NCBI RefSeq assembly: GCF_024704835.1
Contig: NZ_JAMXBE010000006.1
Location: 248,514-312,513 of the forward strand
DNA length: 64,000 nucleotides
From: Parapedobacter tibetensis
Lineage (GTDB): Bacteria > Bacteroidota > Bacteroidia > Sphingobacteriales > Sphingobacteriaceae
Direction of reading: 5' to 3'
Shown in pieces: positions 54,192-62,855 of this stretch. The translations under genes were made by a program, and so were the position numbers. The notes below the pieces were generated by a model that saw only the letters and a list, made by a program, of their open reading frames with translations, was not told where the DNA came from and ran no database searches. Numbering within the stretch: the first letter of the stretch is position 1; every line of letters begins with the position of its first letter.

Positions 54192-54449
54192 ATGAAAAAG
54201 CTTAAAAAACTATCCTTAGACAAGGAGAAAATTGTAAATCTTAATGAACAGGGTATGAGCGAACTGAAGGGAGGATCGATTTCCGCAATATCTAGATTTA
54301 TAACTCATTACTCAGCCGGCAAATCTCTTGACTACACTACTAGTGTCGTTGAATCTTGGATGAAAGATAACACACTCTGGGTTGGTTGTACAACAGACCC
54401 AAAGTACTCGGAAATGTATGGAACAACTCCCGGGTGTATTGAACCATAG
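54192..54449 (+). CDS. Class I lanthipeptide precursor with a GG leader
   Basis: 85 residues. The leader KKLKKLSLDKEKIVNLNEQG followed by MSELKGG is the Bacteroidetes GG-type natural-product leader; cleavage after Gly28 would leave a 57-residue core. The core has 8 Ser, 8 Thr and two Cys (Cys66, Cys82) near the C-terminus in GCTTDPKY and TTPGCIEP. Two thioether rings at most can form, so many dehydrated residues would stay free for reduction or glycosylation. It is the only precursor seen; terminator follows 11 bases after its stop. Confidence 0.85.
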   Translation: MKKLKKLSLDKEKIVNLNEQGMSELKGGSISAISRFITHYSAGKSLDYTTSVVESWMKDNTLWVGCTTDPKYSEMYGTTPGCIEP

Positions 54450-54460
54450 TAAATTTGATT

Positions 54461-54499
54461 AAATGTGCCTGAGAGTGATAACTCTCATGGCACATTTTT
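54461..54499 (+). terminator. Strong terminator/attenuator after the precursor gene
   Basis: AAATGTGCC-TGAGAG (54461-54475) pairs with CTCTCA-GGCACATTT (54482-54497), fifteen pairs with a one-base bulge and a six-base loop, ending in T5. It sits between the precursor stop and the next start at 54512, so it likely ends most precursor transcripts and lets a fraction read through to the enzymes. Confidence 0.85.
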
Positions 54500-54511
54500 A
54501 ACAGATAAAAG

Positions 54512-55303
54512 ATGAAAGATTCCACATACGCCTTCCCAAATATTATGCAATCAATTTTATTGCTTGTCATGATATTTGTTAGTCATTTTTTCGCAAGCAA
54601 ACTATTTTCATTCGTTGAAAACGAAACGCTGATAAATTTATTATCGGAGGTGTTTAAATTAATCCTATTGCTCATCTTTTTATCCTACATGACTAAACTT
54701 GGTAAAATCGACAAGGCGCAGTTTAAACTTAAAGTGCCTAATGGCATAGTTCTATTGTGCGGGACTTTATGTGCGATATTTATCCTATTTCTGCCGATGT
54801 CTGATATTTCTTATTTCGATGAAACCTATCTGGAAGATTATGTAGTGGATTTAATTACCCAAAGAACAAATGTGTTTACTTTCATTGCAATGTGTTTACT
54901 TGGGCCCGTCTTTGAGGAGTTGATTTTCAGAGGTGTCATTCTTGCCGGGTTATTAAAGCGTTACTCCCCAACAGTTGCTATTCTACTATCTTCTCTGCTT
55001 TTCGGTATAGGACACATATCAATAGTCCTGCCCTTTGTATTTGGACTATTTATGGGCTGGCTGTTTTTTCGCACCAGTAATCTCATATATTGTATAATAA
55101 TACATTGTTTCGTGAACTTTATCGGCTTTGCGATGAGATACGCTGTATTTAGCAAAAGAGCTAGTATTGAGGATATTAATAAATATTTGGAGATAAACAC
55201 GCTTACCAAAGGGGTTATTAGTTTAGTAATCTTTTGCTCCTGTATTTTCGTATTGCATTTTATTATGAAAAAAAGGACTTCTAATGTTAGTCGGCAACAA
55301 TAA
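54512..55303 (+). CDS. CPBP-family intramembrane metalloprotease
   Basis: 263 residues, about eight hydrophobic segments. The abortive-infection/CPBP motifs EELIFR (Glu135, Glu136, Arg140), FGIGH (His168) and IHCFVN (His198) are intact. Such proteases accompany bacteriocin genes and can process or give immunity to the product. It is the first gene after the precursor terminator and eight bases upstream of lanC, so it belongs to the biosynthetic unit. Confidence 0.85.
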   Translation: MKDSTYAFPNIMQSILLLVMIFVSHFFASKLFSFVENETLINLLSEVFKLILLLIFLSYMTKLGKIDKAQFKLKVPNGIVLLCGTLCAIFILFLPMSDISYFDETYLEDYVVDLITQRTNVFTFIAMCLLGPVFEELIFRGVILAGLLKRYSPTVAILLSSLLFGIGHISIVLPFVFGLFMGWLFFRTSNLIYCIIIHCFVNFIGFAMRYAVFSKRASIEDINKYLEINTLTKGVISLVIFCSCIFVLHFIMKKRTSNVSRQQ

Positions 55304-55311
55304 ATGAAGAT

Positions 55312-56442
55312 ATGCTATTGGCAAATCCCCAAAAACATCTGTCTTTCTTCAACGGTAGTACGACACCACATTACGGCGTAGTTGCTGGCGAAGTAGGATA
55401 TATGCTGAGTTTGGCATACGAATACCGTCTTTACAAACGTAAAGAAAGTTTGGATTTTTGCGGTAAACTGCTAAAACACTTAATCGGGAAGCACAACTCA
55501 AATTGTACCCTCGGTTACGGTTTGGCGGGTTTAGCGTGGGGTATTAGGCAAATACAAAGAATCGGGATTACCGACGAAAGCATTGAGCCTTGGTTTGAAA
55601 ATACTGAGAGTATCTTGAGGCATAACTTCAAGGAGATACTCGAAAGCGGGAATTTCGACTACTTCCATGGAGCATCGGGTATTTTAAACTATTTTCTTAA
55701 CAGTAAAAGGAAAGTTGATGTACGAACCGATGAATTGGTCACCACTTTTTTAGATAAAATTCATCAACAGTCAATTGACTACTTTTTTTCTCCTAGGGAT
55801 GAAACGACACCTGATGGCCAATCGGTCCGCATTCTCAATTTGGGAGTGCCCCATGGGGTTAGCGGGATTATCCTGTTGCTATTGCAAATCAAGAAGAGAA
55901 CGGGCCGCGACGTGGATGGATTAATAACATCCTTCATGGACAGGCTTTTGACTTACTGTGATAACGAAATGGGCAACGTGTTTCAGGTTCCAAGCTTGGT
56001 GGGCGATATTGAACGGGACAGTACGCTCGCCTGGTGTTATGGTGACTTACCTGTGTTGTATATCCTCACTGAAGCTACACACTTAGGCATTTGTGATTCC
56101 AAGTGCCAGAAAATTCTGGATTTCCTATCAGCTAGAACGGCAAAAAGACGAGACTATATGGATGGCAATCTCACCCTATGCCATGGACTGCCGGTGATAA
56201 CCTACTTCTATTATAAACTTTGGAAAATGACTGGACATGAATTATACGAGAGTGCATTCAATTATTGGGAGCATGAATTGAAGTCAAACTTTTATATGCC
56301 TCATGAACAAAAGAATTCAAAACTTGAAAAAGATATTACGTCAAATTTCTCGCTATTTAATGGATTTCCCGGCATGTATATCGTTTCGCTTACCATTCAT
56401 AGGCAGATAGCAGATGATTGGGACAACATTCTCTTATTTTAA
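55312..56442 (+). CDS. LanC-like lanthionine cyclase, zinc site complete
   Basis: 376 residues, normal LanC length. Repeated GxxG helical toroid motifs: LGYGLAGLAWGIRQI, DYFHGASGILNYFL, LGVPHGVSGIILLLL, SLFNGFPGMYIVSL. Zinc ligands Cys242 (AWCYGDLPV), Cys290 and His291 (LCHGLPV). Adds cysteine thiols to dehydrated Ser/Thr to form (methyl)lanthionine in the precursor. Separated by eight bases from the protease and eight from the next gene. Confidence 0.92.
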   Translation: MLLANPQKHLSFFNGSTTPHYGVVAGEVGYMLSLAYEYRLYKRKESLDFCGKLLKHLIGKHNSNCTLGYGLAGLAWGIRQIQRIGITDESIEPWFENTESILRHNFKEILESGNFDYFHGASGILNYFLNSKRKVDVRTDELVTTFLDKIHQQSIDYFFSPRDETTPDGQSVRILNLGVPHGVSGIILLLLQIKKRTGRDVDGLITSFMDRLLTYCDNEMGNVFQVPSLVGDIERDSTLAWCYGDLPVLYILTEATHLGICDSKCQKILDFLSARTAKRRDYMDGNLTLCHGLPVITYFYYKLWKMTGHELYESAFNYWEHELKSNFYMPHEQKNSKLEKDITSNFSLFNGFPGMYIVSLTIHRQIADDWDNILLF

Positions 56443-56450
56443 AATACAAT

Positions 56451-57554
56451 ATGGAAACAGTAGCAGTATGCAGTTCAAATTTTAAAAAGAACGAAAGATG
56501 TTTGGATTACATTGAGTTCGAAATGTGCGATAGTGTTATCCCAATCGCATTATTGGATGTGGATCAATCATTTGAGAAAGTGCCTGAAGATGGTGTTGTA
56601 GTAGAAATCAATGCTTTTTCCTGCAACTATCGGGACAAATCGATAGTGATTCATTCCAACGATAAATGCAGAAACCAAAGTGTGTCAGGCAATCTGTACT
56701 ATTATCCGGTAGGTTCTGAATTCGTTGGAAAAGTAGTCGAAATAGGAAACGAGGTCAAGCACCTAAGGATCGGCGATCGGGTCATTCCCGACGGGGCATA
56801 CCCTCTTAAGGCTGATGGGACTTTTGGTGGGCTACCCACGAATTGTGCGTCACAGCGTTTTCAGATGCTTAGTCAGGCCTATTTGAAAAAAATCCCAGAC
56901 ACGATGTCGGACGAAGTCGCCGCTGCCTTTACCATTGCGGGGCAAACCGTATACAGTATGCTGAGGAAACTGGACTTGAAATTCGGACAAAGCATTTTGG
57001 TCACTGCAGCAACGTCCAATACATCATTAGCTGTGATTTCCGCTTTGCGTAAGTATAATGTCAATATTTATGCCTGTTCGACGTCTGATGCTAATTTCGA
57101 TAAACTGAAGGAATTGGGGGTAAACGAGTGTATAACTAAATCATCATTGGAGAGTAGGGAGACCGCACTTTTAACATCTAGCTTTGGAGGGTTTGACGCC
57201 GTGATAGATCCCTTTTTCGATTTATACTTATATCCAGTTTTTGGACATATAAAAAATGGAGGAAAATATATAACGTGCGGTTTATATGCACAGAACGGCA
57301 AATTCGAAAATCAAAATAAACAGCAGTTGGATTTCGGAATGTTCTTGGGGACAAGTATTTCTCAGAATATTTCCATAATTGGTAATTGCTTGGGAACTAC
57401 TAGTGATTTGGACATGGCGCTAAAGGACTTTGAAGCAGGAATATTTGACATCCGTATCGATTCCGTATGGGATAAATCGAATCTATTGCATTTCTTTCAG
57501 AAGACGTTCCATCAAGTTCCACGACTTGGAAAAGTAATATTTAAGTATGACTGA
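56451..57554 (+). CDS. MDR-superfamily dehydrogenase, possible LanJ-type dehydroamino-acid reductase
   Basis: 367 residues from the ATG at 56451, nine bases after the lanC stop; an earlier ATG at 56418 lies inside lanC. GroES-like domain (YPVGSEFVGKVVEIGNEVKH, RIGDRVIPDGAYPLK) and Rossmann domain (FGQSILVTAATSNTSLAVIS). Zinc-dependent LanJ enzymes of the LtnJ type use the same fold to turn dehydroalanine into D-alanine in lantibiotics. Location inside the lanthipeptide operon makes this plausible; no similarity to LtnJ was tested. Overlaps the LanB-N start by eight bases. Confidence 0.72.
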   Translation: METVAVCSSNFKKNERCLDYIEFEMCDSVIPIALLDVDQSFEKVPEDGVVVEINAFSCNYRDKSIVIHSNDKCRNQSVSGNLYYYPVGSEFVGKVVEIGNEVKHLRIGDRVIPDGAYPLKADGTFGGLPTNCASQRFQMLSQAYLKKIPDTMSDEVAAAFTIAGQTVYSMLRKLDLKFGQSILVTAATSNTSLAVISALRKYNVNIYACSTSDANFDKLKELGVNECITKSSLESRETALLTSSFGGFDAVIDPFFDLYLYPVFGHIKNGGKYITCGLYAQNGKFENQNKQQLDFGMFLGTSISQNISIIGNCLGTTSDLDMALKDFEAGIFDIRIDSVWDKSNLLHFFQKTFHQVPRLGKVIFKYD

Positions 57555-59748
57555 CATATATAAACCCTTTAATCGATTTCTTTTCAGGGTTCCCGTGCTT
57601 CCATTTGAATTTCTGACTAAAACTTTGCTGCGTCCTGAGGAAAACTTCGTGAACGAGAAGCGTGGAGAGATAGAGGAGGGTATTTATTTATCTTCTCCTG
57701 TTTTATTTGGTGAATGGCAAAAACTCCAAGCCGGCACTGTCAAAGAACCGGAAAAAGAGAGTCGTATACGTTCATCGTTGATGAAGTATGTTGCCAGGAT
57801 GGCTACTAGATGTACCCCATTCGGCACGTTGGCAACTTGTTCAATTGGAGAGATAGGCCCCGACACATCGTTTCTATTGGGTAATAAGTTGAGTAGGCAC
57901 ACACGGCTTGATACCCAATATCTTTATGTTCTTGCGGAGTTGTTAAGTCGGCGGCCTGAGATTAGGCACCAACTACGATATTATCCAAATAATACGGCGT
58001 ATCGGATGTCAGATCGTTTAAGGTATATCGAATTTAGCCATGTCTCGGAGAAAATTAGACATAGCATCACGTCGGTACAGTCCTCTAAACTTCTATTGGA
58101 TATTTTGAATCAGGCAAAAAGAGGGGCAACTATCGATGGGCTATTGAACTTTCTTCGTTCCCAGTCAATCCCAAATGCCGATGCCAAGGACTTTATCGAA
58201 GACATCATTGAATCCCAAATCCTGATCAGTGAGTTGAATGTCTCTACTACAGGAGCTTTCTATTTTGATAGGTTATTGGCAATAGTGGGACGAATGAGTT
58301 TGAAGGGAGATGGGCTTGCTATTCTCGATACACTCAAGTCAATTAACGCACATTTAAGACATATCGACGAGCTTGGCCTTGGGAACGTGAATAAATATAG
58401 ACGTGTCATAAATGATATAGAAAAAATCCCCCTTGCTTACGATGAAAGCCGCTTATTTCAAGTCGATGTGTTCCGTGAGCACCGGGAAGCAGAATTGGGA
58501 AAGCATATTGTTGATGAACTACAATCTGTCCTCTCACTCTTTGCGAAAACGCATCAACACCAGGGCAACGTATTATTGAGGGATTTCAAGATGGCCTTTT
58601 ATGAACGTTACGAAGAAGCCGAGGTGCCTTTGTCGATCGCCTTGGATCCGGATGTAGGGATAGGTTACCCGGTATCCAGGGGTATTGCAGATGTATCACC
58701 GGCGATCATAGAAAGCCTGGTGATACCCAGAAAAGATGGAAGGCAAAACCAAGCATTAGGCCTTAACGCTTTGGTCATGTCAAAGTATCTTAAGGAAGAT
58801 ACTGGAAGAGACGAAGTTTTACTGGGCGAAAATGACTTAAAAGGTATTGCGGCAAGCTATCAGAATTTACCATCCACAATTTATGTGATATTTCAGGTTG
58901 TGAAAGATAGAAATGCGGAGCTGTTAGTAAATGTGAAGGCCGTTGGTGGAGGGTCCGCGAAACTATTTACCCGGTTTGCTCATCTCAACGAAGATATCAA
59001 TGGCTTTATCGCCGAGTTAATGGAAAAGGAGGATGCTTTGTTAGTAGACGGTAATGGTGTGTTAGCGGAATTGGTACATCTGCCCAATTCACGTATGGGC
59101 AACATACTAGCCAGACCTCATATCAGGAACTACGAAATCGTTTATTTATCGGACTCGGATTTGCCCGAATCCAATAAGATTCCAGTGACAGACCTGATGC
59201 TTTCTTATAAGTTTGGGAAGCTTATGCTTCGATCCAAAAGTCTTAATAAATGGGTATACCCTCAACTAACAACCGCACTCAACTATCACAATGATACCCT
59301 GCCAGTATACCGCTTTCTATGTGATTTACAGAACCAAGAAACAAGCGGGGGATTTGAATTCCGTTGGGGGGATACTGCTAACAACGTTAGCTTCCTGCCT
59401 AGGGTGAAATTCGGGAATTCTATCCTATCGTTGGCCTCATGGACCGTTTCCAGAAACGAATTGCAAGATGTTTTTAATTTGGACGATGGGGATTTAGTAA
59501 GTAAAGTTGGAAGTTGGCGGCTCAGACGAAATATCCCTCAGTATGCATTATTGAGTGATGGGGACAACGAACTATTTGTTGATTTTGAAAGCAGCTTGAG
59601 CATACGCTCTTTCTTTTCGACAGTAAAGAACCGAGCCCAATTCATTTTAAAGGAATTTATTTTCGAGACCGACAGTCTCGTCGTGAGCGACGGTGACGGT
59701 CACTATATAAATGAATGTATTGTGGCGTTCCATAGAAATAAACAATGA
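57547..59748 (+). CDS. Lantibiotic dehydratase, glutamylation half (split LanB, N-terminal part)
   Basis: 733 residues. RFLFRVPVLPFEFLTKTLL and SLMKYVARMATRCTPFGTLA plus the KSKSLNKWVYPQ-like LRSKSLNKWVYPQLTTALNY match the LanB glutamylation domain, which activates Ser and Thr with glutamate from tRNA-Glu. In split LanBs of Bacteroidetes (pinensin-like) the elimination domain is a separate protein, here the next gene, overlapping by four bases. Cytoplasmic. The starting ATG at 57547 overlaps the upstream stop. Confidence 0.92.
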   Translation: MTDIYKPFNRFLFRVPVLPFEFLTKTLLRPEENFVNEKRGEIEEGIYLSSPVLFGEWQKLQAGTVKEPEKESRIRSSLMKYVARMATRCTPFGTLATCSIGEIGPDTSFLLGNKLSRHTRLDTQYLYVLAELLSRRPEIRHQLRYYPNNTAYRMSDRLRYIEFSHVSEKIRHSITSVQSSKLLLDILNQAKRGATIDGLLNFLRSQSIPNADAKDFIEDIIESQILISELNVSTTGAFYFDRLLAIVGRMSLKGDGLAILDTLKSINAHLRHIDELGLGNVNKYRRVINDIEKIPLAYDESRLFQVDVFREHREAELGKHIVDELQSVLSLFAKTHQHQGNVLLRDFKMAFYERYEEAEVPLSIALDPDVGIGYPVSRGIADVSPAIIESLVIPRKDGRQNQALGLNALVMSKYLKEDTGRDEVLLGENDLKGIAASYQNLPSTIYVIFQVVKDRNAELLVNVKAVGGGSAKLFTRFAHLNEDINGFIAELMEKEDALLVDGNGVLAELVHLPNSRMGNILARPHIRNYEIVYLSDSDLPESNKIPVTDLMLSYKFGKLMLRSKSLNKWVYPQLTTALNYHNDTLPVYRFLCDLQNQETSGGFEFRWGDTANNVSFLPRVKFGNSILSLASWTVSRNELQDVFNLDDGDLVSKVGSWRLRRNIPQYALLSDGDNELFVDFESSLSIRSFFSTVKNRAQFILKEFIFETDSLVVSDGDGHYINECIVAFHRNKQ

Positions 59749-60629
59749 GTAAAAGAATCCAAAGGACCTTCATCCCAGGCAGTGAGTGGATGTACGTAAA
59801 GGTATATACCGGAAGTAATACCGCAGATAAGATATTAACCACAGAAATAAGAAAAATTGTTCAAGAATTGGAGGCGGAAGATCTCATTGAAAAGTGGTTC
59901 TTTATTAGGTATTCAGACCCGGACTTTCACTTGCGTGTCAGAATATTGCTCAGCAGCCCGGATTACGGAGGTCGGGTATTAGCGCTTTTCTATAACAACT
60001 TCAAACACTTAATTGAAGCTAGTTTAGTTTGGAATATTCAATTGGATACCTACAAACGAGAGCTTGAGAGATACAATGGGCATTTGATAGATTTAAGCGA
60101 AAGTCAATTCCATGTAGATAGCAGGCATATGTTGGAGGTTCTCAAAATCGTGAACTCCCAAAACGACGAAAACTTTAGGTGGCTTGTGGCTATGAAAATG
60201 GTCGATTGCTTTTTAAGTGACTTCGGGTACGGTTATAAGGAAAAGTACGGGTTGTTGCACCAGATGGATTCATCTTTTAAAATGGAGTTCGGTTTCCACG
60301 AATCCAAGTCCCGGCAATTTAATATACTTTATCGGAAATACGACAAACAAATCGAGGAGATGATGATCCAAACAAACAAAAGCGGCGTATCAAAAAAACT
60401 TGATAAAATCCTTTCTTTCAAGTCCACTCAGCTAAAAGACGTCATTACAGCAATCAATCAATTATCCAGCCGGAGGAATATAGAGCCCCCATTGTCAAGC
60501 TATATACATATGATGATGAACAGGATTTTTAAATCCAAAAACCGTACTTATGAATTGATTATATATGACTTCCTTAGTCGATTTTACAAGAGTGCTTTGG
60601 CTAGGGAGAAGTACAACACGCAACACTGA
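59745..60629 (+). CDS. Thiopeptide-type/LanB elimination-domain protein (split LanB, C-terminal part)
   Basis: 294 residues. WMYVKVYTGSNTADKILTTE and KWFFIRYSDPDFHLRVRILL, with the basic C-terminus, match the SpaB_C/thiopep_ocin domain that eliminates the glutamyl ester to make dehydroalanine and dehydrobutyrine. It works with the upstream 733-residue protein as one dehydratase. One-base overlap with the ABC transporter start (60629). Confidence 0.92.
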   Translation: MSKRIQRTFIPGSEWMYVKVYTGSNTADKILTTEIRKIVQELEAEDLIEKWFFIRYSDPDFHLRVRILLSSPDYGGRVLALFYNNFKHLIEASLVWNIQLDTYKRELERYNGHLIDLSESQFHVDSRHMLEVLKIVNSQNDENFRWLVAMKMVDCFLSDFGYGYKEKYGLLHQMDSSFKMEFGFHESKSRQFNILYRKYDKQIEEMMIQTNKSGVSKKLDKILSFKSTQLKDVITAINQLSSRRNIEPPLSSYIHMMMNRIFKSKNRTYELIIYDFLSRFYKSALAREKYNTQH

Positions 60630-62842
60630 TGATACGTAGTTTTCCCCACTATATCCAACATGACCAAATGGACTGTGGCCCCACGTGTTTGCGTATGGTT
60701 GCGAAATACTATGGTAAATTATATTCATTGGAGCAGTTAAGGAGCCTTTCATTTATTACCAGGGAAGGTGTTTCGATGTTGGGGATAAGTGACGCCGCCG
60801 AGCATATCGGATTCAGGACGGACGGCGTTGTCATTTCTTTCGAACAACTGAAAAATGATGTCTCGCTACCGTGCATACTGCATTGGGAACAAAACCATTT
60901 TGTTGTTTGTTATCGGATTAGAAGAAAAGGGAAATCAGGCGGCTATATAGTACATATTGCAGATCCGGCTTTCGGGCTGATAAAATACGAAGAACAAGAA
61001 TTTCTGAAACATTGGTATGCGGTCAAAGATCTCAGTGAGAAGAAGGGAGCAGCTTTGCTTTTGCGACCGTCCCCCGAGTTTTATGAAAAGGATGATAACA
61101 AAGGTAAGGGCAATCGTAAACTGTCGTTTTTTTTAAACTATCTCGCCCCATATAAAAAGGAAATCATCCAGCTGTTTCTGGGAATGGCTGTTGTCAGCGT
61201 CCTTCAGTTGCTGTTCCCTTTCCTTACACAGTCATTGGTGGACATAGGTATTGGCAATGGCGACTTGCAATTCATTACACTGGTTTTGGTTTCCCAACTC
61301 ATTATCTCCCTTTCACAACTGTCTGTCGAGTTTATCCGCAGTTGGATTGTCTTGCACATGAATTCCCGTATCAATATCGCTTTGATTTCGGATTTTTTGG
61401 CAAAGCTCATGAAACTTCCACTTCGGTACTTTGACACCAAGATGGTTGGAGATATCATGCAGCGGATAGGAGACCATAGGAGGATAGAAACGTTTCTGAC
61501 AGGAAATTCAATAGGGACACTTTTCTCCTTTGTTAATTTCTTCATCTTCGCTATTGTATTGGCGTATTATAAGCTTTCTATTCTGGGAATATTCCTTCTT
61601 GGAAATACATTGTATGTTATATGGATATTATTATTCCTAAAATACAGGAGGGAATTGGATTTTAAGCGCTTCGCTCAGGCAACCGATGAACAAAGCAAGA
61701 TTGTTCAAATGGTTACAGCAATGCAAGAAATCAAGCTGAATAATTATGAAAAAAAGAAACGCTGGCAATGGGAACGGATACAGGTCAAACTGTTTAAAAT
61801 CAATATCAAAGGCCTGAAACTTGGCCAATTCCAACAGCTAGGTTCAATACTCTTCAGCCAGACAACCAATATTGTCATCTCATATATCGCCGCAAAATCA
61901 GTGGTCGAGGGAGACATGACGTTGGGAATGATGATGTCCATGACCTATATAATCGGGCAGCTCAACGCTCCAATCAGTTCGTTGATTGGTTTTGTACAGA
62001 GTTTCCAGGATGCTAAAATCAGTTTGGAAAGGTTGAATGAAATCCATGGAAAACAAGATGATGAAGAGCATATGGAGAGTAAGTTATCCTATTTGCCTGA
62101 CAACAGGGATATTACCATCGAGAATGTCTCATTCAGCTATGATGGCGCGGATAGGAATTATGTGTTGCAAAACGTCAATTTAAAGATACCCCAAAACAAG
62201 GTCACTGCCATAGTCGGTGTCAGTGGAAGTGGGAAAACGACACTGGTTAAGCTTTTATTGGGCTTCTATGAACCCCTTAAGGGGTTTATAAAGGTTGGGG
62301 AAACCCCAATAAACATGATTAATCCCCGTCTTTGGCGCAGTAAATCAGGCTCTGTCATGCAAGATGGATTTATATTCTCAGATACCATCGTTGAAAACAT
62401 CGCTGTTGGAAGTGATTCAATTGATCCAGAAAGATTGCAACATGCTGTTACAGTAGCAAATATTAGTGAATTTATCAGTTTGTTGCCCTTAGGCTACCAA
62501 ACGAAGATCGGTATGGAAGGGAATGGAATTAGCCAGGGGCAGCGACAGCGGATTTTAATCGCCCGTGCGGTTTACAAAAATCCGGAGTTTTTGTTTTTTG
62601 ATGAAGCCACCAATTCATTAGATGCAAATAATGAACTAAAGATCATGTCGCATTTGAAAAAATTCTATGAGGGGAGGACGGTTGTCATAGTGGCCCATAG
62701 ACTAAGTACTGTACGAAATGCGGATAATATCGTGGTATTGCATAAAGGAAAAGTAGAAGAAGAAGGAACCCACGAAGAACTGGTTGCATTGAGCGGGAAA
62801 TATTACGAACTGGTTAGAAACCAGTTGGAATTGGGAAACTAG
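60629..62842 (+). CDS. C39-peptidase ABC exporter (LanT-type), full length
   Basis: 737 residues. N-terminal C39 peptidase: Gln10, Cys16 (QMDCGPTCL), His90 (QNHFVVC), Asp112 (IADPAFG), which cleaves GG leaders. Six-helix transmembrane domain (about 170-440) and an ABC domain with Walker A GVSGSGKTT (about 530), signature ISQGQRQ (about 633), Walker B FLFFDEATNSLD and VAHRLS. It should cut the leader after Gly28 and export the peptide. It starts directly after LanB-C, and the HlyD-like gene follows. Confidence 0.95.
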   Translation: MIRSFPHYIQHDQMDCGPTCLRMVAKYYGKLYSLEQLRSLSFITREGVSMLGISDAAEHIGFRTDGVVISFEQLKNDVSLPCILHWEQNHFVVCYRIRRKGKSGGYIVHIADPAFGLIKYEEQEFLKHWYAVKDLSEKKGAALLLRPSPEFYEKDDNKGKGNRKLSFFLNYLAPYKKEIIQLFLGMAVVSVLQLLFPFLTQSLVDIGIGNGDLQFITLVLVSQLIISLSQLSVEFIRSWIVLHMNSRINIALISDFLAKLMKLPLRYFDTKMVGDIMQRIGDHRRIETFLTGNSIGTLFSFVNFFIFAIVLAYYKLSILGIFLLGNTLYVIWILLFLKYRRELDFKRFAQATDEQSKIVQMVTAMQEIKLNNYEKKKRWQWERIQVKLFKINIKGLKLGQFQQLGSILFSQTTNIVISYIAAKSVVEGDMTLGMMMSMTYIIGQLNAPISSLIGFVQSFQDAKISLERLNEIHGKQDDEEHMESKLSYLPDNRDITIENVSFSYDGADRNYVLQNVNLKIPQNKVTAIVGVSGSGKTTLVKLLLGFYEPLKGFIKVGETPINMINPRLWRSKSGSVMQDGFIFSDTIVENIAVGSDSIDPERLQHAVTVANISEFISLLPLGYQTKIGMEGNGISQGQRQRILIARAVYKNPEFLFFDEATNSLDANNELKIMSHLKKFYEGRTVVIVAHRLSTVRNADNIVVLHKGKVEEEGTHEELVALSGKYYELVRNQLELGN

Positions 62843-62855
62843 ACTTATCAATTAA

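Noticed and set aside
59665..59705. Several short inverted repeats (GAGAC/GTCTC, GTCG/CGAC) near the end of the LanB-N gene.
   Set aside because: They lie inside coding sequence that continues in frame to 59748, and no T run follows.
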